This document shows positions 56,655-64,000 of a stretch of DNA of 64,000 nucleotides, piece after piece. Below the pieces are notes generated by a model that saw nothing but the letters and a program-made list of their open reading frames with translations, had not been told where the DNA came from and ran no database searches. Positions within the stretch are counted from its first letter, which is position 1, and the number at the start of each line of letters is the position of its first letter. The position numbers and the translations under genes were made by a program. The DNA comes from Falcatimonas sp. MSJ-15 (lineage in GTDB: Bacteria > Bacillota > Clostridia > Lachnospirales > Lachnospiraceae). The stretch lies in assembly GCF_018918265.1 (NCBI RefSeq), contig NZ_JAHLQC010000002.1:62001-126000 (forward strand), read 5' to 3'.

Positions 56655-57707
56655 ATGAAAGAGAATAAAATAAAAAGCAGAATAAGAATCTTATCATTAA
56701 GACATCTTATTTGTCCTGTTATATTTTTAGTTTTTATAATTGTTATAATATCAAATTTTCCAATAAAAGAATACTTTATGCCTGTTAAGGTAGACAGTCC
56801 GGATCAGATCAAGACTGCCTTTATGGATGGTGTAAGGCATGTCAATATATCGACAGATACTCTATACTATACAGGATATGATTACCTTCGCAATAATAAA
56901 AAATCAGGATCATTCTATTATTCTATAGACAATGACAGATGTATCTATTATCTTATATCATCTTCATTTCTTAATAATACAACTCCTGATGTACTATATA
57001 ATGTAAAATTTAAAGCAAAATTAATCGTAGGCAATCAGGTATATACCAAACTGCTTGATAATTTTGCCAATGACTTATCATGGACATCAACCGGGCTAAG
57101 TAACGTATCAAGTAAGATTGTTGTAAGCGAGCTTGACTACTCAGACATTAAGAATCCTCTATTCATATTATGTCTGTTCTGCCTATTTTTATATTCAATA
57201 TTTGATATACTATTTTTGATTATAAATGTAGCTGTACCAGAGAGCTATTACAGCTTTTTCAAACTGATTAAACACGGTAATGTTCACAAAATATTAGATC
57301 TTGCTGATGATGAGATTAATAATCATACCATTATCAAGACAAAAGATATGTATCTTACTGAGAATTATTTCATAGATCTTGGATTTAATTCAGTTAATGT
57401 TGTTCCAATAGATAAGATAGCCTGGATATATGATCATAACAGACTTCACAAATTTCTATTTATCAAATTCAAGATAACATCTAATCTCTATCTTACAGAT
57501 GATTATAAGCATACTTTTGTCTGTATTGGCAAGAGAAAGGATGATGTTGATCTGATAATGGATCGTCTGACAAGTGATCATCCGGAGATACTTGTAGGTT
57601 ATTCTAAGGAAAATGAGCATCAGCTTCAAAACAGCCTGCTTGGAATAAAGCATACTTTTATGAAATTATTTGGAAAATCTGATGAATCTGATGATATTGA
57701 TATATAA
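56655..57707 (+). CDS. Two-helix membrane protein, DUF6709-like, unknown function
   Basis: A 350-residue protein. One helix near the N-terminus (about residues 18-34), an outside domain (about 40-170) with the sequence DTLYYTGYDYLRNNKKSGSFYYS, a second helix (about 172-196), then a cytoplasmic domain of about 150 residues (HKILDLADDEINNH, CIGKRKDDVDLIMDRL) that looks like a PH-like or similar alpha/beta fold. It resembles a Lachnospiraceae family annotated DUF6709, given tentatively. Single plus-strand gene; the start follows AGAAGAGGATTAATT. No neighbour suggests a role. Confidence 0.75.
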   Translation: MKENKIKSRIRILSLRHLICPVIFLVFIIVIISNFPIKEYFMPVKVDSPDQIKTAFMDGVRHVNISTDTLYYTGYDYLRNNKKSGSFYYSIDNDRCIYYLISSSFLNNTTPDVLYNVKFKAKLIVGNQVYTKLLDNFANDLSWTSTGLSNVSSKIVVSELDYSDIKNPLFILCLFCLFLYSIFDILFLIINVAVPESYYSFFKLIKHGNVHKILDLADDEINNHTIIKTKDMYLTENYFIDLGFNSVNVVPIDKIAWIYDHNRLHKFLFIKFKITSNLYLTDDYKHTFVCIGKRKDDVDLIMDRLTSDHPEILVGYSKENEHQLQNSLLGIKHTFMKLFGKSDESDDIDI

Positions 57708-57713
57708 TACTTA

Positions 57714-57755
57714 CTCTTTGTAAGAGCTTATTTTATATCTGTTTCTTACAAAGAG
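57714..57755 (+). terminator. Hairpin after the two-helix membrane protein gene
   Basis: An 11-bp stem CTCTTTGTAAG (57714-57724 with 57745-57755), six bases beyond the stop codon. A third half-copy follows (CTCTTTACAAAGAG, about 57774-57787). It may help terminate the plus-strand transcript or protect its 3' end. Confidence 0.55.
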
Positions 57756-57795
57756 GCAAACATTTTACCCACACTCTTTACAAAGAGCAAGCAAA

Positions 57796-57835
57796 AAAAA
57801 GCACGAAAACTATTTTTCAAGTTTTCGTGCTTTTT
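57796..57835. terminator. Bidirectional terminator between convergent genes
   Basis: A 15-bp stem with arms AAAAAGCACGAAAAC (57796-57810) and GTTTTCGTGCTTTTT (57821-57835), with A-run and T-run ends, between a plus-strand and a minus-strand gene. Confidence 0.92.
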
Positions 57836-57845
57836 AAGTTATTGA

Positions 57846-58346
57846 TTATTTACCACAACATTTTTTATATTTTTTACCTGAACCACATGGACATGGATCG
57901 TTACGTCCAACTTTTGGTGCAGCAATTACTGTATGTGATAACTTCTGTGTCTTATAAAGTTCTTTTCTCTTCTCTTCTGATAATAAAGAATCCCACTGTG
58001 GTAATGTATAAAGCCATTCAGCTTTACATTCAACCATATTCTTATATAAAAGTTCTTTATCAAAATCAAGACTTACAACTGTATCCTCTGTCATCTCTTC
58101 GATGTTATTAGGAGTCTTTAAACTCTCATCAATTCCATCAAGGAAACCAACCATAATCATTAACTCTGTTCCATATTTTTCAGCAAGTTCTTTAACTGTT
58201 CCACTTACTACTTCATCAGGGTTAGCAAGAATCTTCTCATAAATACCTTTTTCAATGTTGAAATAGTTAGCCCAGAATATCTGACTATCTCTTTCACTCA
58301 TCTCTCTCTCATAAGCTAATTCACGCCATGTTTGTAATAATCCCAT
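57846..58346 (-). CDS. SEC-C motif protein
   Basis: A 166-residue protein with an N-terminal helical domain (about 1-140) of no recognised family and a C-terminal SEC-C zinc motif, [16 protein letters not shown], identical in form to the SecB/ribosome-binding tail of SecA. Stand-alone SEC-C proteins are thought to bind ribosomes or SecB-like partners; the function of this one is unknown. The start follows GAAGGATGG. Single gene between terminators. Confidence 0.85.
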   Translation of the reverse strand: MGLLQTWRELAYEREMSERDSQIFWANYFNIEKGIYEKILANPDEVVSGTVKELAEKYGTELMIMVGFLDGIDESLKTPNNIEEMTEDTVVSLDFDKELLYKNMVECKAEWLYTLPQWDSLLSEEKRKELYKTQKLSHTVIAAPKVGRNDPCPCGSGKKYKKCCGK

Positions 58347-58445
58347 TTTCTACCATCCTTCTAATAAAAAATTAATTGTTCCCGCTAATTATAGCTTATC
58401 CTGCCAAAAATTTCAATCAACTTTTGCTATTAATTAATCTTAATG

Positions 58446-59312
58446 TTACTTTCTCTTCTTTGCACATGCTACAGCAACTGCTCCAGGTCCTATATGACAT
58501 GATACACTAAGTGAAAGTGGATCCATCATTATATCGTGTTCTGGGAATAACTTCTGAAGTTCATCTTTAAAAATCTCACATTCATCAGCTGTACCCGAAT
58601 ATGCTACTGCAATATTCATACTCTCTGCTTCTTTTGTATCATTAAATCTTGTTACAAAATCATCCATAATAGCTTCTGTCATTATTGTCTTTGCCTGTTT
58701 TAGAGTTCTTGCTTTAGCATAAGCATCAAGCTTCTCACCTTGAATCTGAAGTACAGGTTTAAGCTTTAAGAATGTACCAAGTGCTGCCGCTGCAGGAGTA
58801 ATTCTTCCACCTTTTTTTAGATATTTGAGTGTATCAAGTGTTATATATATACTTGACTGCATCTTAGTATCTTCAAGATATTCTTTTATCTCTTTCCCTG
58901 ACATTCCTTCGTCTGCCATATCTATCGCATCTAATACAGACATTCTCTGTGTAACAGATATTCTCTGGTTATCTACAACAAATACTTTACCTTCATAATC
59001 ATTAGCAAGCATCATTGCTGTCTCACATGATCCACTAAGCCCACTTGACATTGGTATATGGACAATCTCATCATATTCTTTTAATGTCTTGTCCCAAAGA
59101 TCAAGAATATCACCAATTGATGGCTGTGATGTCGAAATATCTGCTCCCTCTTCAAGTTTTTTATAAAATTCTTCCTGTGATAAATTAATATCTTCATAGA
59201 AGACCTCTCCATTTATGAAGAAAGGCATTGGAATAACTCTTATTCCAAGTTCTTCTGCCTGTTTTTGTGTAATACCGCTGTTACTATCTGTAATGACAGC
59301 CACCTTGCTCAT
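58446..59312 (-). CDS. DegV family fatty-acid-binding protein
   Basis: A 288-residue DegV protein (FakB type), which holds a fatty acid and presents it to the kinase FakA for use in phospholipid synthesis. Seen are VAVITDSNSGIT at the N-terminus, DISTSQPSIGD and HIPMSSGLSGS that form the ligand pocket, DTLKYLKKGGRI, and a C-terminal HIGPGAVAVA. The ATG at 59312 follows CGGAGGCAAATGAT; the longer frame to 59408 is rejected. No FakA gene is in the window. Confidence 0.95.
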   Translation of the reverse strand: MSKVAVITDSNSGITQKQAEELGIRVIPMPFFINGEVFYEDINLSQEEFYKKLEEGADISTSQPSIGDILDLWDKTLKEYDEIVHIPMSSGLSGSCETAMMLANDYEGKVFVVDNQRISVTQRMSVLDAIDMADEGMSGKEIKEYLEDTKMQSSIYITLDTLKYLKKGGRITPAAAALGTFLKLKPVLQIQGEKLDAYAKARTLKQAKTIMTEAIMDDFVTRFNDTKEAESMNIAVAYSGTADECEIFKDELQKLFPEHDIMMDPLSLSVSCHIGPGAVAVACAKKRK

Positions 59313-59622
59313 ATCATTTGCCTCCGAAACTTTATATTTGTATATTACTCTTACATTTTGTAAAAATGACAGCTTCTTCGTCTGCTGCCTTATATTGACT
59401 CTTGACAACTATTATAATAAATATTAGTTTTATTGTCAAACTGCTTTTAATAATTGACTTTTTCACTGTTGCAAAGTAATATTTATACCAGGTGTATTAC
59501 TACGTTTACAATAAAATTTTATTATACATCATACTTTGGTATAATTTGAAAACTACTTTTTGTAAAAATGTAGTTCTTCATTACCTGCCCGCTTATATTT
59601 TTCGAAAGGAGATATATGTTAT
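59313..59622. other. 310-base divergent promoter region
   Basis: Lies between divergent genes (degV, minus; a small membrane protein, plus). A TATAAT at 59539-59544 on the plus strand could be a -10 for the small gene, but no matching -35 was identified. No hairpin of note. Confidence 0.4.
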
Positions 59623-59901
59623 ATGGCAATCAGCCTTTTTTGCTTATATAACATATCAATGATTATGAAAAAAAATAAAAAATCAATCTTAGCTATAACC
59701 GGTATTGTATTACTCATCGGTATGTACATTTTTACACTTGTCTGTGCAATAATTAAGACGCCTTTTGCCAAGTCACTATTTATGGCATCTTTGTATTGTA
59801 CTATTGTAATTCCTGTATTTATCTACATATTTATGATGGTTACCAAATACCTAAAAGGACGTGGCATTAAAGATGATGACGATACTTCTTCTAAAGAGTA
59901 A
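59623..59901 (+). CDS. Small two-helix membrane protein, unknown
   Basis: A 92-residue protein with two predicted transmembrane helices (about residues 21-44 and 50-74), a basic start (KKNKKS) before the first, and a short acidic tail (KDDDDTSSKE). AGGAG lies 11 bases before the ATG at 59623; an in-frame ATG at codon 15 (MKKNKK) gives a more typical N-terminus but lacks a ribosome binding site. No family recognised. Lies just before the YetA-like lyase gene but 220 bases separate them. Confidence 0.65.
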   Translation: MAISLFCLYNISMIMKKNKKSILAITGIVLLIGMYIFTLVCAIIKTPFAKSLFMASLYCTIVIPVFIYIFMMVTKYLKGRGIKDDDDTSSKE

Positions 59902-60124
59902 ACCACAATAGATTAATCATCACTAAACTGCTAATTCATTAATATAAACCTCAAGATGTAGATTGCATTTAATATATAGTGCAATTTTTCTGTATTTTTT
60001 ATGTTAAGTATATATATAAGTAGCTTTTTTACAGATAAAATGTTATATTATCTATATCGCTACATTACTTATATCTAGGTTATCAATAATAGCTAATAAT
60101 AAACAATACATGGAGGTATTTCTT

Positions 60125-62350
60125 ATGGTAAATATTAATTTTGAAAAGTTGTATAAAGATGTTCGAATTAATGAACCATGTTCTATTGCTGTACCTTTTA
60201 AAAAAGGTGAGCTAAAAGGCACAACAAATGTCAGAATACTTGATAATAACAAAGTTCCTGTAAAAAGTCAGTCTACAATCACAGCTACATGGGATGATGG
60301 CAGTGTAAAGTGGCTTTTTACAAGATTCTTTGCGACTTTACCTGGTAATGATAAAACAACATATTTTCTTGACACTAATTGTACTGATTCTAATAAGGCT
60401 AATCTGTCAGAAGTAATCTGTATCAATTCCGATAATAGTATTAAAGTTAATACAGGTGCTATGTCTATTACACTCTCAACACATGCGAATACGCTTTTTG
60501 ATAATATTGAGATTAATAATAGTCACTTTTCAAAGGATGCTTTTTCATGTCCAAATCTAAACATTAACGATAATGATCAATGTTCTTTTTGTATAGATCA
60601 CTATGTTATTAATGAATCCGGACCTGTTGCCACAATCATAACAGGGTATGGACATCATATATCTGACTTAGGACTTATTCTTAAAGTTGAGATTCGCTAT
60701 ACGTTTTTTTATGATAAAGAATACTTCGAGATGGCTTACAGACTCATTAACTCTACAGATAATGCCATAAAAGTCAATTCACTTATACTAAATTATACTA
60801 ATCCTTCTAACAATGGTAAATCTGCTGTTGCCACTTCTAATTACAGAACTCTCTATAACATCTCTGATGAAGGTAATGAAGTAAGCCAGGTTATTGACAG
60901 TGATTATCTTATATATGATGCTAATGAACATATGTCAGAGACTTTCTATGGTACTTTTTTTGCAGATGTAACACCTTCTACAGGCAGTGATACAGGTGTC
61001 ACTATAACACATTTTCAGGCATATCAGAATTATCCAAAGGCTTTAAGTGCAAGTAAAGAGGGGATTATAGCATCCATTATACCACCTGATGTTACGGATA
61101 TTGTATTTCAGTCTGGTATGGCACGACAGCAAAAGATGTTACTTCATTTTCACGACTGTAACACTTCTTATGATGAGATAAACCGAATAAGTTCCATATA
61201 TCAGATGCCTGACAGACCTTATATTGATAAGTCAGTCTATAGGGATGCTAATGTATTTGAAGATATATTCTATGACACAGAAAATATACTTTTTGAGAGC
61301 CATATAATATCTAAAGCTGATTCTCATGCAAGATGCTATGGTCTTCTTAACTGGGGAGATGCACCCGATCCAGGTTATACTTCACAAGGACGTGGACATG
61401 GTGAACCTGTATGGACTAACAATGAATATGATTACCCTCATCAGTGTGCTCTTCTCTATTCAAGAACCGGCACAAGACGTTTTCTAGACTATATGCTTAT
61501 AAGTGCCGAACATTGGATGGATGTTGATATATGTCATTATAGCAATGATCCACTGCTTATGGACGGTCAATGGATGCATACTAACAATCATTGTCTTAAC
61601 AGCAAGATTGTATGCTCCCATGAATGGGTAGAAGGCCTGCTTGATTATTATCATTTTACCGGAGACAGTTATGCTTTAAACTGTGCATTAAAAATTGGTG
61701 ATAATATTATGAGACTTCTTGAAACTGATACTTTCAAGCAAAAAGGTGAGACTAATGCAAGAGAAACCGGCTGGGCATTAAGAAGCATGGTTGCATTATA
61801 TAAAGAGACTTTCGATAAAAAATGGCTTTCTAAATGTGATTGGATTGTTGGACATTTTAGAGAATGGGAAGAGACTTATGGTCACTGGCTTGCATTATAT
61901 ATGGATACAGTAACTATTCGTGTTCCATTTATGATATCAATAGCTATATGCAGTCTTATGAGATATTATAGAATCAATAAAAGTCAAGAGATCAAAGATA
62001 TGATTATACGTTCTATGGATGATCTTATTGAAAACTGCTACATGAATACTGGTGTCTTTTTATATAAAGAACTGCCAAGCCTTAGCCGACTTGGTAACAA
62101 TACAATCATCCTTGAAGCTCTAACTTATACTTATGAGCTTACAGGTGACAGCAGATATCTTACATATGGTATAACAACATTTCTTAACACTATCTCATCT
62201 GCCAAAGGTGGCGGTGGTGCAAAAAAAGTTGTAAAAGATAGTGTTATAGTTCCTGGTCCCGGAACTAAGAACTTTGCTCAGTCACATCTGCCACTTACTG
62301 TATTCTACAAAGCCCTTTGTGATGCCGGCATGACAGATATGATTAAATAA
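60125..62350 (+). CDS. YetA/PcRGLX-like exo-rhamnogalacturonan lyase family protein (PL26-related)
   Basis: A 741-residue protein matching the YetA/PcRGLX family: an N-terminal RIFT barrel (about residues 8-100, with EPCSIAVPFKKGELKG and TWDDGSVKWLF), a beta-sandwich middle (about 105-370) and a C-terminal alpha/alpha toroid (about 380-741, with LLNWGDAPDPGY, HWMDVDICHYSNDP, CSHEWVEGLLDYY). Related fungal PcRGLX is an exo-acting rhamnogalacturonan lyase of family PL26; activity of bacterial YetA-like proteins is less certain. No signal peptide, so it would act on imported oligosaccharides. The ATG at 60125 follows TGGAGGTATTTCTT. It fits a pectin-using bacterium. Confidence 0.85.
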   Translation: MVNINFEKLYKDVRINEPCSIAVPFKKGELKGTTNVRILDNNKVPVKSQSTITATWDDGSVKWLFTRFFATLPGNDKTTYFLDTNCTDSNKANLSEVICINSDNSIKVNTGAMSITLSTHANTLFDNIEINNSHFSKDAFSCPNLNINDNDQCSFCIDHYVINESGPVATIITGYGHHISDLGLILKVEIRYTFFYDKEYFEMAYRLINSTDNAIKVNSLILNYTNPSNNGKSAVATSNYRTLYNISDEGNEVSQVIDSDYLIYDANEHMSETFYGTFFADVTPSTGSDTGVTITHFQAYQNYPKALSASKEGIIASIIPPDVTDIVFQSGMARQQKMLLHFHDCNTSYDEINRISSIYQMPDRPYIDKSVYRDANVFEDIFYDTENILFESHIISKADSHARCYGLLNWGDAPDPGYTSQGRGHGEPVWTNNEYDYPHQCALLYSRTGTRRFLDYMLISAEHWMDVDICHYSNDPLLMDGQWMHTNNHCLNSKIVCSHEWVEGLLDYYHFTGDSYALNCALKIGDNIMRLLETDTFKQKGETNARETGWALRSMVALYKETFDKKWLSKCDWIVGHFREWEETYGHWLALYMDTVTIRVPFMISIAICSLMRYYRINKSQEIKDMIIRSMDDLIENCYMNTGVFLYKELPSLSRLGNNTIILEALTYTYELTGDSRYLTYGITTFLNTISSAKGGGGAKKVVKDSVIVPGPGTKNFAQSHLPLTVFYKALCDAGMTDMIK

Positions 62351-62400
62351 ACCTTATAATATTTACATATTCAAATCAATATAGTACCACTATATTCAAA

Positions 62401-62469
62401 GAAGCAGAATTAATATAGTACTCTTATCTTTAAAACGTGATTTTTAAGATGTACTCTTAATTCTGCTTC
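62401..62469 (+). terminator. Terminator of the YetA-like gene
   Basis: An outer perfect 13-bp stem GAAGCAGAATTAA (62401-62413 with 62457-62469) enclosing a second imperfect stem (AGTACTCTTATCTTTAAA against TTTAAGATGTACT), 50 bases beyond the stop. Confidence 0.78.
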
Positions 62470-62506
62470 TTATTATATCTTATGATGCCAGGGTCAAAAG
62501 GTCTAA

Positions 62507-62534
62507 ACCCACGTGAGCTTGCTCATAGGTGGGT
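62507..62534. repeat. GC-rich hairpin near the deoC stop
   Basis: Stem ACCCAC-GTGAGC with GCTCAT-AG-GTGGGT, loop TT, in an otherwise AT-rich gap. GGGTCAAAAGGTCT lies just to its left and AAAGGCTTTTT to its right. It may terminate deoC on the minus strand or be a copy of a dispersed intergenic element. Confidence 0.6.
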
Positions 62535-62560
62535 GAAAGGCTTTTTACACTTTTCTTTAA

Positions 62561-63214
62561 CTATCTCTCTGCACCTTCAACGATTGCTATTGTTGCACTT
62601 GTTCCAAGACGATCTGCACCAGCTTTTATCATCTCCTGTGCTTCTTCATAACTATGAATTCCGCCTGAAGCTTTTACTTTTGCATTATCTTTAACAGTAT
62701 CTTTCATAATCTTAACATCTTCTGCTTTTGCTCCACCTTTTGAGAAACCGGTTGATGTCTTAACAAAATCAGCTCCAGCTGCTACTGAAAGTTCACATGC
62801 TTTAACTTTTTCTTCATCTGTAAGAAGACATGTCTCAATTATAACTTTAAGAATCGCTTTATCTCCACATGCTTTCTTAACTTCTCTTATATCATTCTCA
62901 ACGAATGTATAATCCTTATCTTTTAATGCACCTACATTAATTACCATATCAATCTCTTGTGCACCATCTTTAATAGCTTCACCTGTCTCAAATACTTTTA
63001 CAGCTGTTGATACTGCACCAAGAGGAAAACCTACTACTGTACATACTTTAACATCGCTTCCTTTTAATAAGTCTGCAACAAACTTTGTATTATACTGATT
63101 AACACATACTGAAGCAAAGTCATATTTTAATGCTTCATCACAAATCTTCTTAACATCATCTTTGCTAGCTTCCGGTTTTAAAATAGTGTGGTCAAAATAC
63201 TTTTCAAATTTCAT
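62561..63214 (-). CDS. deoC: Deoxyribose-phosphate aldolase
   Basis: A 217-residue class I aldolase splitting 2-deoxyribose 5-phosphate into glyceraldehyde 3-phosphate and acetaldehyde, in deoxynucleoside catabolism. It shows [22 protein letters not shown], the Asp of [10 protein letters not shown], the [11 protein letters not shown] strand, the Schiff-base Lys in [13 protein letters not shown], and VKASGGI. The ATG at 63214 has no clear ribosome binding site; its A-T-G-A overlaps the stop of a 12-codon upstream frame that has one, so translation may be coupled. No other deo genes adjoin. Confidence 0.96.
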   Translation of the reverse strand: MKFEKYFDHTILKPEASKDDVKKICDEALKYDFASVCVNQYNTKFVADLLKGSDVKVCTVVGFPLGAVSTAVKVFETGEAIKDGAQEIDMVINVGALKDKDYTFVENDIREVKKACGDKAILKVIIETCLLTDEEKVKACELSVAAGADFVKTSTGFSKGGAKAEDVKIMKDTVKDNAKVKASGGIHSYEEAQEMIKAGADRLGTSATIAIVEGAER

Positions 63215-63249
63215 AACTTTTGTCGCCAGTGGCTTATTATATTACTCAC
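63211..63249 (-). CDS. Possible 12-codon leader peptide overlapping deoC start
   Basis: GTG start at 63249, five bases after AGGAG (within AAAGGAG), encoding [12 protein letters not shown] and ending in TGA that overlaps the deoC ATG (TTATGA). It would bring ribosomes to deoC, which lacks its own site. Support is only the signals and the overlap; a GTG start and length are weak. Confidence 0.4.
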   Translation of the reverse strand: MSNIISHWRQKL

Positions 63250-63472
63250 TGACACTCCTTTCTATATTTCCTGCAATATAAGCAATTGCATAACTGTTCA
63301 TTAAAACTATCAGTTTTTACAATCGACTATTTCTGCAATAGGTATTCACTTAATTATAATATTATATCATCATACAAGTCAACCTTTTATATGTACCAAA
63401 AGCAGTCCTTCATTGTAAAACTTTTATCAAAGTTATCTTATGAAGAACTGCTTATCAATCTGCCTATATTAT

Positions 63473-63585
63473 ATTAAACTATGTCTTAGTATTATGACTA
63501 TTTTATATTAAACTCTGCCTTAGCATTATGACTATTTTATAGTAAACCCTGCCTTAGCATTATGACTATTTTACTATTTACTCTG
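63473..63585. repeat. 34-bp tandem array, about three copies
   Basis: Units starting at 63473, 63507 and 63541, exactly 34 bases apart, with the shared core GCCTTAGCATTATGACTATT. It lies in the 420-base gap between purA and deoC; the rest of that gap (63250-63472) is AT-rich with no supported feature. Confidence 0.9.
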
Positions 63586-63634
63586 CATTTAAATATACCC
63601 TGCAGATATTAAAATGTACCTTGCAAGTTAGTTA

Positions 63635-64000
63635 TTATCTGTTTCTGTAGATAATCTCATGTCTCTTTGGTCCATTTGATACCATTGTAATTGGTACTCC
63701 AATCTCTTCTTCGATTGTTTCTATATATTTACGGCAATTCTCTGGAAGATCTTCATAATTCTTGATTCCTCTTATATCACATTTCCAACCTGGCATTGTC
63801 TTAAGAACTGGTTTTGCTTTCTCAAGCTGATATGTTGTTGGAAAATCTTTTGTAACTTTACCATCAATCTCATATCCAACACACATTGGAATCTCATCAA
63901 GATATCCTAATACATCAAGAACTGTAAGTGCAACTTCTGTTGCGCCCTGCATTCTACAACCATATCTTGTTGCTACTGCATCGAACCATCCCATACGTCT
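63635..64000 (-). CDS. purA: Adenylosuccinate synthetase, C-terminal part (5' end outside window)
   Basis: The last 121 residues of adenylosuccinate synthetase, which makes adenylosuccinate from IMP, aspartate and GTP. The frame is open to the right edge of the window. RRMGWFDAVATRYGCR and the conserved GPKRHEIIYR C-terminus are diagnostic. Together with guaB at the other end of the window it covers the two branches from IMP, though they are 60 kb apart. Confidence 0.96.
   Translation of the reverse strand, partial: RRMGWFDAVATRYGCRMQGATEVALTVLDVLGYLDEIPMCVGYEIDGKVTKDFPTTYQLEKAKPVLKTMPGWKCDIRGIKNYEDLPENCRKYIETIEEEIGVPITMVSNGPKRHEIIYRNR

Overview
The window is a low-GC Firmicutes chromosome segment. 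Codon choice, strong AGGAGG-type ribosome binding sites, sigma-A promoters and gene content (an Opp-type transporter with a solute-binding protein of the LAAC lipobox type, YetA-like exo-rhamnogalacturonan lyase, KduD, Hsp33, HelD, T-box control) point to a gut Lachnospiraceae, plausibly the pectin-using Lachnospira / Eubacterium eligens group. The genus is an inference. Nothing phage-like, no insertion sequence and no CRISPR array was seen. Nearly all genes lie on the minus strand, as expected for one replichore.

Layout. 1-8.9 kb: 5' part of a LacZ-type beta-galactosidase, guaB, a D-lactate dehydrogenase, and groES-groEL under a perfect CIRCE operator, then an 8-oxoguanine glycosylase. 9-19.2 kb: a MocR-type regulator lacking the PLP lysine, a two-zinc-site protein, a one-piece ABC exporter, an LtaS-like enzyme with an extra C-terminal domain, a DUF2225 protein and a serine hydrolase. 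19.5-29.6 kb: a peptide/oligosaccharide Opp transporter. 29.9-36 kb: tRNA-Thr, a 34-bp tandem array, the T-box-controlled cysE-cysS-mrnC-rlmB operon, ispF, tRNA-Met and tRNA-Val, and a lipoprotein. 36-44.3 kb: a PAP2-like membrane protein, kduD, and the operon argS-MIF homologue-amidase-CPBP protease-glf-glycosyltransferase. 44.5-64 kb: a diguanylate cyclase, helD with a GH2 enzyme and a membrane protein, cspA, an L-fucose isomerase-like protein, a methyltransferase with hslO, a SEC-C protein, degV, the YetA-like lyase, deoC and the 3' end of purA.

Most striking is the Opp locus. The OppC permease carries seven in-frame RCC1-type repeats, a complete predicted seven-bladed propeller, in its first outside loop. 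The OppF ATPase of the same operon carries a roughly 160-residue charged insertion between Walker A and the Q-loop. Two closely related binding proteins precede the permease genes. Each has its own consensus promoter followed immediately by the same palindromic operator. Together these look like an elaborated importer whose additions are outside (propeller, extra binding protein) and inside (coiled-coil insert).

Other threads are cysteine supply tied to tRNA-Cys charging, a galactofuranose pair (glf plus glycosyltransferase) in a cell-envelope operon that also encodes a MIF-family tautomerase, carbohydrate catabolism scattered over the window (two GH2 enzymes, a YetA-like lyase, KduD, a fucose isomerase-like enzyme), and several intergenic tandem arrays, three of which share an exact 34-bp period although their sequences differ.
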